NCBI RefSeq assembly: GCF_052116145.1
Contig: NZ_JBQKLQ010000004.1
Span: 1-64,000, forward strand
Source: Fundicoccus sp052116145
Lineage (GTDB): Bacteria; Bacillota; Bacilli; Lactobacillales; Aerococcaceae
Direction of reading: 5' to 3'
DNA: 64,000 bases
The translations under genes and the position numbers were made by a program. The notes below the pieces were generated by a model that was not told the DNA's origin, ran no database searches, and saw only the letters and a list, made by a program, of their open reading frames with translations. The stretch's first letter is position 1; each line of letters begins with the position of its first letter. Below, piece after piece: positions 8,549 through 17,807 of the stretch.

Positions 8549-9567
8549 TGTTTAAGGGAAAGACTTTATTAATTACAAGTGGCACAGGATCTTTTGGGAA
8601 TGCAGTTATGAAAAGATTCCTTCATACAGATATCAAAGAGGTCCGAATTTTTTCTCGTGATGAGAAGAAACAAGATGACATGAGAAAACTTTATAAGAAC
8701 GATAAATTAAAGTTTTATATCGGTGATGTTAGAGACCTTTCAAGCGTAAAAAATGCAATGCACGGAGTTGACTATATCTTTCATGCAGCTGCCCTCAAAC
8801 AGGTACCTTCATGCGAGTTCTTTCCACTTGAAGCAGTTAAAACCAATGTACTCGGTACAGATAATGTACTTACAGGTGCTATTGAGATGGGGGTTAAGAA
8901 GGTGATTTGTCTTTCTACAGATAAAGCAGCTTACCCAATCAATGCAATGGGCATCTCAAAGGCGATGATGGAAAAGGTATTTGTTGCAAAAGCAAAGACC
9001 GTTGATCATAACAGAACGCTTATTTGTGGTACAAGGTATGGGAATGTAATGGCATCTAGAGGATCTGTGATTCCATTGTTTATCGATCAGATCAAGAATG
9101 GACAACCACTGACAGTAACTGATCCAAATATGACAAGGTTTCTAATGAGTCTTGAAGAAGCTGTTGAGCTTGTTGTGTTTGCGTTTCAAAATGCTGAAGC
9201 TGGTGATATTATGGTTCAGAAGTCACCCGCCTCAACTATAGGGGACTTAGCTCAAGCAGTTAAAGAGCTTTTCAAAGCAGATAACGAAATCAAAGTAATT
9301 GGTACTCGTCACGGAGAGAAACTTTATGAGACACTTCTAACAAAAGAAGAGCATGTTGTAGCAAAAGATATGGGTGGATTCTATAGAGTGCCAGCTGATA
9401 AGAGAGATTTAAACTATGACAAGTACTTTGTTGAAGGAAATCAAAAGCTGTCATCTGAAGATGAGTACAATTCTCATAATACAGAAAGGCTTAATATTGA
9501 ACAGATTAAAGAAAAGTTACTTCAGCTTGATTATGTAAGAGAACAATTGGAAAGTTGGGATAGATAA
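8548..9567 (+). CDS. capE: UDP-GlcNAc 4,6-dehydratase/5-epimerase, second copy
   Basis: 339 aa, same length as the first copy with only about nine amino-acid changes, although many third codon positions differ. Catalytic Asp125, Lys126, Met134 and Lys138 are all present. One change falls in the nucleotide-binding loop: Gly11 of the T-G-x-x-G-x-x-G motif is Ser (ACAAGTGGC instead of ACAGGTGGA), and Asp27 is His. This may weaken NAD(P) binding, so activity of this copy is uncertain. It is preceded by the 3' relic of a WbuB-like gene and overlaps the second capF by 1 nt. Confidence 0.93.
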   Translation: MFKGKTLLITSGTGSFGNAVMKRFLHTDIKEVRIFSRDEKKQDDMRKLYKNDKLKFYIGDVRDLSSVKNAMHGVDYIFHAAALKQVPSCEFFPLEAVKTNVLGTDNVLTGAIEMGVKKVICLSTDKAAYPINAMGISKAMMEKVFVAKAKTVDHNRTLICGTRYGNVMASRGSVIPLFIDQIKNGQPLTVTDPNMTRFLMSLEEAVELVVFAFQNAEAGDIMVQKSPASTIGDLAQAVKELFKADNEIKVIGTRHGEKLYETLLTKEEHVVAKDMGGFYRVPADKRDLNYDKYFVEGNQKLSSEDEYNSHNTERLNIEQIKEKLLQLDYVREQLESWDR

Positions 9568-10676
9568 TGAAGATTTTAGTCACTGGGGCAAAGGGCTTCA
9601 TAGGAAAAAACTTAATAGCAGAGCTAAGAAATAGAAAGTATGTTGATATTTTTGAGTATGATCGAGATACAGATCCTTCTTTACTTGATGAATACTGCAA
9701 AGAAGCAAACTTTGTATTTCATCTTGCAGGGGTAAACCGACCCAAAGATCAATCTGAATTTATGGAGGGTAACTTTGGTTTCACCTCTGATCTTTTAAAT
9801 TCGCTTAAGAAACATAATAACGCCTGCCCAGTGATGATTTCATCGTCTATTCAAGCTGAGTTAAACAATCCTTATGGTGAAAGTAAGAAGGCAGGAGAAG
9901 ACCTTCTGCTTGATTATGGTGTAGAAACCGGAGCTAAAGTTCTTGTTTACAGATTTCCCAATGTGTTTGGCAAATGGTGTAGACCTAATTATAACAGTGC
10001 CGTAGCTACTTTTTGCCATAATATCGCTCATGATTTACCTATTCAAGTGAATGATTCAAACGTAGTAATGAATCTTGTTTATATAGATGATGTAGTACAT
10101 GAACTGATTGATGCACTAGAAGGAAATGAGAATAAAGTAGACCTATTCTGTGAAGTTCCTGTTGTACATACTATTACACTTGGTGAAATAGTAGACCTCA
10201 TTTATTCATTCAAGAAAAGTCGAGAAAACAGGTCAGTACCTAACATGGCGGATGCATTTACAAGGAAGCTTTACAGTACATATTTAAGCTATTTGCCTGA
10301 AGACAAGTTTAGTTACGACTTAAAGATGAACGTAGATCAGAGGGGCTCATTCACTGAATTCCTTAAAACACAAGAACGTGGCCAAGTTTCAGTGAATATT
10401 TCAAAACCCGGAATCATAAAAGGTAATCATTGGCATCACACGAAAAATGAGAAGTTTCTGATTGTCAGCGGTAAAGGTGTTATTCGTTTTAGAAAAATAG
10501 ATTCAGATAAAGTGCTGGAGTATTTCGTAAGTGGTGACAAAATAGAAGTCGTTGATATCCCAACGGGTTATACACACAACATTGAGAATCTTGGAGATTC
10601 AGATATGGTAACAATTATGTGGGCCAATGAATCGTTCGATCCAGAAAAACCCGATACTTATTATTTGGAGGTGTAA
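9567..10676 (+). CDS. capF: UDP-4-keto-sugar reductase/epimerase CapF, second copy
   Basis: 369-aa SDR + cupin protein with the same motifs as the first copy: VTGAKGFIGKNL, YGESK and GNHWHHTKNEKF. Differences are scattered and mostly conservative (for example Gln/Glu and Lys/Arg exchanges), consistent with a functional orthologue from a related strain. Unlike the first cassette, capG does not follow directly: a family-8-like glycosyltransferase gene begins 4 nt after its stop, at a seam (GGAGG-nn-TAACTGATGAAGAA) that reappears before the second capG. Confidence 0.93.
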   Translation: MKILVTGAKGFIGKNLIAELRNRKYVDIFEYDRDTDPSLLDEYCKEANFVFHLAGVNRPKDQSEFMEGNFGFTSDLLNSLKKHNNACPVMISSSIQAELNNPYGESKKAGEDLLLDYGVETGAKVLVYRFPNVFGKWCRPNYNSAVATFCHNIAHDLPIQVNDSNVVMNLVYIDDVVHELIDALEGNENKVDLFCEVPVVHTITLGEIVDLIYSFKKSRENRSVPNMADAFTRKLYSTYLSYLPEDKFSYDLKMNVDQRGSFTEFLKTQERGQVSVNISKPGIIKGNHWHHTKNEKFLIVSGKGVIRFRKIDSDKVLEYFVSGDKIEVVDIPTGYTHNIENLGDSDMVTIMWANESFDPEKPDTYYLEV

Positions 10677-10679
10677 CTG

Positions 10680-11606
10680 ATGAAGAATCTAATATTTAAT
10701 GCATTCGGAGTTAATAATGATTTTGTTGATACGCCTAATATAAGTGAAAAAACAGACAACTCAAAAGCTATCTATCTACAAAATATATTTGTATCATTAA
10801 AATCAGCTAAAATCACAAATCCCGATGATGATGTTGCATTAGTAACAAATTATTCATTGCCACAAGATTATGAAGAATTATTTTTAGAGAACGATATAAA
10901 AATAATTAATATTACCTTTGATACATATATTATGCCTGCCAGCTTTCCATGGGCTCTAGCATTTTTCAAACTGTGCGCTTTAAAATACGTAACAGAACTA
11001 GACGAATATGAAAATTTTCTGCTCCTTGATGCTGATACAATAACAGTAAGAAGTTTAAAGGACTTATGGTTAGAATCAGAATATGGGATTATGTTATTTA
11101 ATATCGATCATAATTTTAGTCACAAGGTAAGACGTAGTATTAATGAAGATTATTTCAGATTGTATAATGAATCAAAGAACATACAGCATTATGGAGGTGA
11201 GTTTATTTGTGGCAACAAACTTCATATCAAATCATTTTCTGATAAGTGTTATTCGATTTATCAAAGGATAATTGAAAATAATTATGATATTAATAAAGAA
11301 TCTGGAGACGAAATGATTATCTCAATCGCCGCAAAAAATTTTCCGAATTTGCTAGATGGTGGGGCATATATTGATAGATACTGGACTGGTAAAGTGTATT
11401 TAGTTTCAACGAATTATTTTTACGATCCTGTTGCAATATGGCATTTACCAGGAGAGAAAAGTACAGGGATAATAAGTGTATTTAAATATCTAAAGAAATA
11501 TGGTATTTTACCTAAAAATTTACCCCAAATATTAGGTTTGCCAAAACCTAAAAGGTCGAATTTTTTTATGTATGTACTGAAAAAGTTGCTGTTGAAAAAC
11601 AATTAA
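10680..11606 (+). CDS. Glycosyltransferase, GT8-like (GT-A fold, DxD motif)
   Basis: 308-aa protein with the order of blocks of glycogenin/GT8-type transferases: an N-terminal strand region (DDDVALVTNYSLPQDYEELF), PWALAFFKLCALKYV, the metal-binding DxD motif in FLLLDADTI, then GGEFICGNK and a C-terminal IWHLPGEK block with the metal-binding His. It is soluble and very AT-rich. It lies between capF and capG only in the second cassette, so it probably adds a side-chain or extra backbone sugar specific to that parent capsule. The sugar cannot be predicted. Confidence 0.75.
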   Translation: MKNLIFNAFGVNNDFVDTPNISEKTDNSKAIYLQNIFVSLKSAKITNPDDDVALVTNYSLPQDYEELFLENDIKIINITFDTYIMPASFPWALAFFKLCALKYVTELDEYENFLLLDADTITVRSLKDLWLESEYGIMLFNIDHNFSHKVRRSINEDYFRLYNESKNIQHYGGEFICGNKLHIKSFSDKCYSIYQRIIENNYDINKESGDEMIISIAAKNFPNLLDGGAYIDRYWTGKVYLVSTNYFYDPVAIWHLPGEKSTGIISVFKYLKKYGILPKNLPQILGLPKPKRSNFFMYVLKKLLLKNN

Positions 11607-11636
11607 CTTACTATGTTTTAGTTGGAGGAATAACTG

Positions 11637-12761
11637 ATGAAGAAATTAAAAGTCATGACTGTTGTAGGCACAAGACCAGAGATTATTAGGCTATCAGCTG
11701 TTATTAATAAATTAGATAAATCAAAGGCGGTTGACCATATTTTAGTTCATACGGGTCAGAACTATGATTATGAATTAAATGAAGTATTTTTCAATGACTT
11801 CAACTTAAAGAAACCGGATTACTTCCTTAATGCTGCAACCGGAACAGCAGTAGAAACAATAGGAAATATTCTGGTGAAGATTGATCCTATCCTTGAAGAA
11901 GTAAAGCCTGATGCATTTCTAGTGCTCGGAGATACAAATAGTTGTTTATGTGCAATAGCTGCAAAGAGAAGACATATCCCTATTTTCCATATGGAAGCTG
12001 GAAACAGATGCTTCGATCAAAGAGTACCGGAAGAGACAAATCGAAAGATTGTAGATCATACAGCAGATATTAATCTAACCTATAGCGATATTGCTAGAGA
12101 ATATCTCTTAAGAGAAGGCCTTCCTGCAGATAGAGTAATCAAAACGGGTAGTCCGATGTTTGAGGTTCTTAATTTAAGAAAAGAAGATATCGAGAAGTCG
12201 GATGTGCTTGAAAGATTAGGGTTAGAGGAAGGCAAGTATTTTGTTATTTCTGCTCATAGAGAAGAGAATATTAGTTCCGAACAGAACTTTATAGATTTAA
12301 TAGATAGCTTAAATGCAATTGCAGAAAGGTACCAGATGCCATTAATCGTGAGTACTCATCCACGAACCAGAAAAATGATTGAAGCTAAAGGTATTGAGTT
12401 TAATCCACTAGTAAAGACAATGAAACCGCTTGGGTTTGATGATTATGTAAAGCTTCAGAAATATGCTAAAGCTGTTTTGAGTGATAGTGGAACAATTAGT
12501 GAGGAATCATCAATATTAGGGTTTAGAGCACTCAATATTAGACAAGCGCATGAGAGACCTGAAGCGATGGAAGAGACTTCTGTAATGATGGTAGGACTCA
12601 AGAAAGAAAGAATTATCCAGGGCCTAGAAGTATTGGAGACTCAAGAAAAAGATACATTAAGATTGGTAGCAGATTATAGTATGAGTAATGTGTCAGATAA
12701 AGTATTGCGAATTATTCTATCGTATACAGATTATGTTAATAGAGTTGTTTGGGGGAAATAG
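11637..12761 (+). CDS. capG: UDP-N-acetyl-L-talosamine 2-epimerase (UDP-L-FucNAc forming), second copy
   Basis: 374 aa; same motif series as the first copy (GTRPEIIR, LVLGDTNS, ISAHREENI, SDSGTISEE). It ends at VVWGK with a TAG before the next start, which looks like the ancestral end; the first copy has one extra G and runs on. Preceded by a GGAGG site and TAACTGATGAA, the same leader as the first copy. Most nucleotide differences from copy one are silent, so the protein has been kept under selection since the two copies parted. Confidence 0.93.
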   Translation: MKKLKVMTVVGTRPEIIRLSAVINKLDKSKAVDHILVHTGQNYDYELNEVFFNDFNLKKPDYFLNAATGTAVETIGNILVKIDPILEEVKPDAFLVLGDTNSCLCAIAAKRRHIPIFHMEAGNRCFDQRVPEETNRKIVDHTADINLTYSDIAREYLLREGLPADRVIKTGSPMFEVLNLRKEDIEKSDVLERLGLEEGKYFVISAHREENISSEQNFIDLIDSLNAIAERYQMPLIVSTHPRTRKMIEAKGIEFNPLVKTMKPLGFDDYVKLQKYAKAVLSDSGTISEESSILGFRALNIRQAHERPEAMEETSVMMVGLKKERIIQGLEVLETQEKDTLRLVADYSMSNVSDKVLRIILSYTDYVNRVVWGK

Positions 12762-12764
12762 ATA

Positions 12765-13985
12765 ATGAAAGTATTGCAGATAAATTCCGTTTGTGGAATA
12801 GGTAGTACAGGGAGGATTGCTACTGATATTCATAATATTTTAGTTAAACAGGGGCACGAGAGTTATATTGCATACGGAAGAGATCTGCCTCAAAACTGTG
12901 ATAATACTATTAAGATTGGTACTAAACTTGATAATTATACTCATGTCTTAAGGACAAGAATTTTTGATACGCATGGGTTTGGATCAAAACAAGCGACTCT
13001 AGAATTTATTAATAAAATTAAAGAGGTGGATCCTGATATAATTCATTTGCACAATATTCATGGCTATTATATTAATGTAGAGATTCTTTTTAACTATTTG
13101 AAAGCGGCAAACAAACCCGTTATTTGGACACTGCATGACTGTTGGAGTTTTACGGGTCATTGTTCACACTTTGATTACATTGGATGTAAAAAATGGAAAA
13201 TAGGATGTTTAGATTGTCCACAAAAGAAAGAGTATCCGAAGAGCTGTTTGATAGATAATTCTGAATGGAATTATGAAAAAAAAAGAGAAGTATTTACTGG
13301 AGTTAAAAACCTGACGATTGTGACACCGTCGGAGTGGCTTGCAACAAAAGTAGAAAATTCATTCTTAAATGATTATGCTATTAAAATAATAAATAATGGA
13401 ATTGATTTATCGGTATTTAAGCCAACAGAAAGTAATTTTCGAGAAAAATATAATTTGCAAAATAAATTTATCATTTTAGGTATAGCAAATGTTTGGAGCG
13501 AACGAAAGGGATTTAATTATTTCTTAGAGCTAGCGGAAAGAATTAAACCAAATCAAACAATTGTATTAGTTGGGCTAACAGCAAAACAAAAAAAGATCTT
13601 AGGATCTAACATTGTAGGTATTTCTCGAACAAACAATCTTGAAGAGTTAGTTCAAATATATTCTGAGTCAGATGTGTTCATCAACCCTGCTCTAGAGGAT
13701 ACGTTTCCTACAACAAATATTGAGGCTTTGGCATCTGGAACACCAGTAATCACATTTGAAACTGGTGGAAGTACTGAAATCATTGACAAAAATACAGGAA
13801 TAATTATTGAACAAGGTGATATTGAGCAACTGATTGATAGAATAAATGAATTAGATAAAAAAGAACGAGAGTTTAATAAGGACGTATTAACAGGAAGAAC
13901 TAAGCAGATGTATGATAAATACGATAGATATAAAGAATATTTAGGTCTTTATAGATATAAATTAGAAAAGTTACGAAAGGACTAA
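12765..13985 (+). CDS. Glycosyltransferase family 4 (colanic-acid/WcaC-like), second copy
   Basis: 406-aa paralogue of the gene at 5725. The N-terminal half is nearly the same (QINSVCGIGSTGRIATDIH, WTLHDCWSFTGHC), while the C-terminal half is clearly more diverged but keeps the GT4 block NPALEDTFPTTNIEALASGT and PVITFETGGS. It starts 3 nt after capG. The gradient of divergence suggests that the two enzymes share an acceptor or donor type but may not be fully equivalent. Specificity is unknown. Confidence 0.88.
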   Translation: MKVLQINSVCGIGSTGRIATDIHNILVKQGHESYIAYGRDLPQNCDNTIKIGTKLDNYTHVLRTRIFDTHGFGSKQATLEFINKIKEVDPDIIHLHNIHGYYINVEILFNYLKAANKPVIWTLHDCWSFTGHCSHFDYIGCKKWKIGCLDCPQKKEYPKSCLIDNSEWNYEKKREVFTGVKNLTIVTPSEWLATKVENSFLNDYAIKIINNGIDLSVFKPTESNFREKYNLQNKFIILGIANVWSERKGFNYFLELAERIKPNQTIVLVGLTAKQKKILGSNIVGISRTNNLEELVQIYSESDVFINPALEDTFPTTNIEALASGTPVITFETGGSTEIIDKNTGIIIEQGDIEQLIDRINELDKKEREFNKDVLTGRTKQMYDKYDRYKEYLGLYRYKLEKLRKD

Positions 13986-13989
13986 GATA

Positions 13990-15366
13990 ATGAATTCGAA
14001 GAACTTTAAGAAAGTAATATATTCTTACATTTTCATATGCTTATTTATAGGATTGATGTTTCTTATACTTAGCGATTTATCTATTAAAAGTGAACAAACA
14101 ATTGTAATTATTACTTTCATGATTAATGGATTATTTATATCCAAATATTTATTTAAGAGTTCTCATATGGGGCATAGTTTAAAAGATGTGTTTTATCTGT
14201 TTATGTTATTATTTATGTTTTTGAGCCCATTGATACAATATGTTACTGACAATTTTCCCTGGTGGGATACACATCTTATAGTTGACCGAGCAATTTTACA
14301 CGCGAATTTTACGATTTTTATATTTTTGATTACATATCAAGTTAGCTATTCTATGAAATCTAGAACAAGTAGAAATACAGGGTATCAAAGAAATATAAAA
14401 AATGTTAATATAGTAATTGATTCATTGTTCGTAGCTTCATTTATAGCGAGTATATTTGTTATTTCAATTGTCGGATTTCAAAATTTGTTTTCGAGATCTA
14501 CCTATGTAATTAATACAAATTCAAGAAGCGCAGGGTTAATAATTGCTAATACTTTAAGGGCAATTCCAGTTATTTATGTTGCAATTAATCTAGTTTTTAT
14601 AAAAAAGTACAAATATATTTATAAAAAAATCCCTTTGATACTAGGAATTACATTAATGATTTTAATTAATTTTCCAACTGCAACAGCACGATTTTGGATG
14701 GCATCAATATATTTAGGGTTATTTATTATATTACTAGGAAAAAGTAAGAATCCGCATTTTTTAAAATTTACTTTATTATTAGGAATGTTGGTTGTATTCC
14801 CTGTAATAAACATATTTCGCAGAAACTCATTCCAAGAAGTGCTTTTACTTGGAATAGATATCCCAAGAGTAACAGAATTACTTACCTATGGGGACTTTGA
14901 TTCATACTCTATGCTTGTTAGAGGCATCATATATACTAGCGTAAACGGTATATCTTGGGGAAGACAACTATTAGGGAATGTATTATTTTTTGTTCCCAGA
15001 ACGGTTTGGCCAAATAAACCAATTGGAAGTGGATTAATGATTGCATCTGATCTAGGGTGGCAGTTTACGAATGTATCATTCCCATATATTGGCGAAGGAT
15101 ATATAAACTTTGGGATACTTGGCGTGATATTATTTGCTGTTGTTCTTGGAAGAATATCTAAAAAAGCAGACCATAGATATAAATTTTCCATAGAAAATAC
15201 AAAAGTAGAAATTAATTATGTTGATATAGTGTACCCTTTTACTTTAGGATTTTTGTTTTTTATTATGCGAGGCGATTTATTAAGTTCACTATCATTCTAT
15301 ATAGGATTTATGCTTCCTGTCATAGTTTTATTTATTTTACAAAAATTACGATTTAGCATCAAGTAG
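13990..15366 (+). CDS. Oligosaccharide repeat-unit polymerase (Wzy-like membrane protein)
   Basis: 458-aa polytopic membrane protein with many hydrophobic helices and a long outward loop in the second half (about 275-360), the pattern of Wzy-type capsule polymerases. Blocks such as NSRSAGLIIANTLRAIPVIY, FPTATARFWMASIYLGLF and the loop GRQLLGNVLFFVPRTVWPNK fit the O-antigen polymerase family of Gram-positive capsules. It would join lipid-linked repeat units on the outer membrane face. It is the only intact Wzy in this cluster; the matching gene of the first cassette is reduced to a fragment at 8134. Confidence 0.8.
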   Translation: MNSKNFKKVIYSYIFICLFIGLMFLILSDLSIKSEQTIVIITFMINGLFISKYLFKSSHMGHSLKDVFYLFMLLFMFLSPLIQYVTDNFPWWDTHLIVDRAILHANFTIFIFLITYQVSYSMKSRTSRNTGYQRNIKNVNIVIDSLFVASFIASIFVISIVGFQNLFSRSTYVINTNSRSAGLIIANTLRAIPVIYVAINLVFIKKYKYIYKKIPLILGITLMILINFPTATARFWMASIYLGLFIILLGKSKNPHFLKFTLLLGMLVVFPVINIFRRNSFQEVLLLGIDIPRVTELLTYGDFDSYSMLVRGIIYTSVNGISWGRQLLGNVLFFVPRTVWPNKPIGSGLMIASDLGWQFTNVSFPYIGEGYINFGILGVILFAVVLGRISKKADHRYKFSIENTKVEINYVDIVYPFTLGFLFFIMRGDLLSSLSFYIGFMLPVIVLFILQKLRFSIK

Positions 15367-15396
15367 ATAAGTAGTATAGGGAAGAAAGGAGAAAAT

Positions 15397-16542
15397 ATGA
15401 AAATTATACATGTAGAAGATCATTTGACCCTTCGGCTGGATATCAAATAAATGAATTAATATCTTCAAACGCTAAATATAAAGATGAAATCATAATAATC
15501 ACATCAGATGATATGACTTCTTTTCATAAAAAAGTAGATAAAAGTATTGATGATGAGTTTGAAAAAAGAACTGGGTCAAAAATTATTAGATTGAAGGTTG
15601 TCCTAAAGATTTCTAAACGGGTATTACTCAAGGGACTTTTTTCAACAATCGATAAGCTCAATCCTGATATAGTTTTTATGCATGGCATAGGAGATTTAAA
15701 AGACTTACAATTATGGCTTTCAAAACCATCATATATTCTAGTAAGAGATTGCCACATGTCTTGGGTGGCATCTAAGAATAAGTTTAGACATTTGTATTAT
15801 CTTTTATTTAGAATTTTCTTTTCAAGAATAATAAATGAATCTGAAAAATATAAAGTTATTTATGCATTAGGAATTGAAGAGTATGAATATCTTAAACATC
15901 TAGGATTAAAAGATAAGAAAATTGATTTTTTAAAACATGGATACAATTCAGAAATAATGAGGTATGATTATAAATCAAGAAAATCAATTAGACATAGCTA
16001 TTCGGTTAATGATAATGAAGTTTTAATATCATATATTGTAAAATTGAATGATAATAAAAGGCCTGATATTATTTTTGATATTATAGATAACTTAGGTGAA
16101 ACTTTTATAAAAGAATATAGTGTTACGTTATTATTCATTGGACGAAGTGAACAAGAATATTTCGAGAAACTTTTAGAGAAAAAAAGAAAATTAAGAAGAA
16201 TATAAGGACTATTATTGATGAATCAAAACCTTTTGATGATTTATATAAGTATTACTCTGCGACTGATATATGTATATTTCCTGAGGAAACAACATTAAGT
16301 TCAATCCATGCACAAATATGTGGCTGTCCGGTGATTATGGTGGATTATTTATCTAATAAGGAACGTGTACTAAACAAAAAAATTTATTTCCACGAAATGA
16401 CTTAAAGAAGGCTTCTCAAATTTTAAAAAGAATAATAGTAAACAATGAATATTTTAAAGAGCAGAATATTGAATACAGTCTTCAATTGCAAGAAAGAGAG
16501 TATTCTGAACAAATTAAAAAAATCAGAGAATTAGCAAACTAA
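15397..16542 (+). pseudogene. Frameshifted glycosyltransferase family 4, second copy
   Basis: Paralogue of the intact gene at 6932, starting with MKIIHVED behind GAAAGGAG. Comparison shows three frameshifts: one T missing near 15424 (CATTTGAC, expected codons for FDP), one indel in the A-rich stretch near 16175-16205, and one extra A near 16375-16390. The largest open piece is 15513-16205. Between the shifts the protein matches the intact copy well (VRDCHMSWVASKNKF, TTLSSIHAQICGCPVIM). All three shifts are in or beside homopolymers, so either decay or sequencing error is possible. The stop is at 16540-16542. Confidence 0.8.
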
Positions 16543-16569
16543 TAATACATAAATATATGAGGTGAAAAC

Positions 16570-17790
16570 ATGATTAATGTAATAGGATTAGGTTATATTG
16601 GACTACCCACCGCTTTAATGTTTGCAAAAAGCGGTGTTGAAGTTGTTGGAACAGATTTAAATAAGAGATTAGTAGATTCACTTTCTAAAGGACAACTTAC
16701 ATTTGAGGAAGATGGATTAGAAGAACTTTTCAAAAATGCAATTGATAACAGAATTAAATTCACGACTGGGTATCAAAAAACAGATATCTACATAGTTGCA
16801 GTACCGACACCTTATATTAATTCAAGTAAGAAGTTGGACTCAAAGTATGTGGTTTCAGCAGTTAATACAATTCTTGATGTTTGTGAAAAGGGTGCTGTGA
16901 TTATAATAGAATCAACAATTTCACCAGGGTCAATTGATAAATATATTAGACCTAAAATTGAACAAAGAGGAGTAGTAATTGGTGAAGATGTTCATCTGGT
17001 ACATGCACCAGAAAGAATAATTCCAGGAAATATGATTTATGAACTTAAAAACAACTCACGAACAATTGGTGCGGATGATCCTGTAATAGGTGAAAAAGTA
17101 AAAGAGCTCTATTCAAGTTTTTGCAAATCAGAAATTGTTGTGACAGATATTAGATCTGCAGAAATGTCAAAAATTGTTGAGAATACCTATCGGGATGTCA
17201 ATATTGCTTTTGCGAATGAACTAGCAAAGATTTGCAGAACAGATAATATGGATGTTTATGAGGTTATTCGTATAGCAAATAAGCACCCAAGAGTCAATAT
17301 TCTTCAACCAGGACCAGGTGTAGGCGGTCACTGTATTTCAGTGGATCCATGGTTCTTAGTTGGAGACTATCCTGATCTTACGAATCTAATTCTAACGGCA
17401 AGGAAAATTAACGATTCAATGCCTACTCATGTTCTTGGGAGAATTAGAGACATAATGAGGGAACATAACATTAATGATATTACCAAGATTGGTATCTATG
17501 GACTAGCATATAAAGAAAATGTAGATGACACAAGAGAAAGTCCAGCAATCCAGCTTCTTGAAAAAATGGACGAGCACTTAGCCTTTGGGGTAAAAGTGTA
17601 TGATCCATTTGTTAAAGAAAGAATGGTAGATCATCAGTTTATGAACTTCGAAGACTTCTTAAATGAGATAGAGATTTTGGTCATAATTACAGCTCATGAT
17701 CACATTAAGAATAACCTTGATTTAGTCAAGGACAAACTGATTCTAGACACTAAGAATATCTGTAACTTTGATGGCGTATATAAACTATAA
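16570..17790 (+). CDS. wecC: UDP-N-acetyl-D-mannosamine dehydrogenase (WecC/CapO type)
   Basis: 406-aa UDP-sugar 6-dehydrogenase. N-terminal NAD domain IGLGYIGLPTALM; catalytic Lys201 in EMSKIVENTYRDVNIAFANE; catalytic Cys255 in GPGVGGHCISVDPWF; C-terminal domain with YGLAYKENVDDTRESPA. The ISVDPWF context and the following 2-epimerase gene mark the UDP-ManNAc rather than UDP-glucose branch. It makes UDP-ManNAcA, an acidic capsule sugar, from the product of the next gene. S. aureus calls the same pair CapO and CapP. Confidence 0.9.
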   Translation: MINVIGLGYIGLPTALMFAKSGVEVVGTDLNKRLVDSLSKGQLTFEEDGLEELFKNAIDNRIKFTTGYQKTDIYIVAVPTPYINSSKKLDSKYVVSAVNTILDVCEKGAVIIIESTISPGSIDKYIRPKIEQRGVVIGEDVHLVHAPERIIPGNMIYELKNNSRTIGADDPVIGEKVKELYSSFCKSEIVVTDIRSAEMSKIVENTYRDVNIAFANELAKICRTDNMDVYEVIRIANKHPRVNILQPGPGVGGHCISVDPWFLVGDYPDLTNLILTARKINDSMPTHVLGRIRDIMREHNINDITKIGIYGLAYKENVDDTRESPAIQLLEKMDEHLAFGVKVYDPFVKERMVDHQFMNFEDFLNEIEILVIITAHDHIKNNLDLVKDKLILDTKNICNFDGVYKL

Positions 17791-17807
17791 GATTGGAATG
17801 AGTTGAA

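Noticed and set aside
2464..12761. Duplication of capE-capF-capG as an assembly artefact
   Set aside because: The copies differ at many silent sites, one has an extra gene, and capG differs by a G-run. An artefact would give identical copies.
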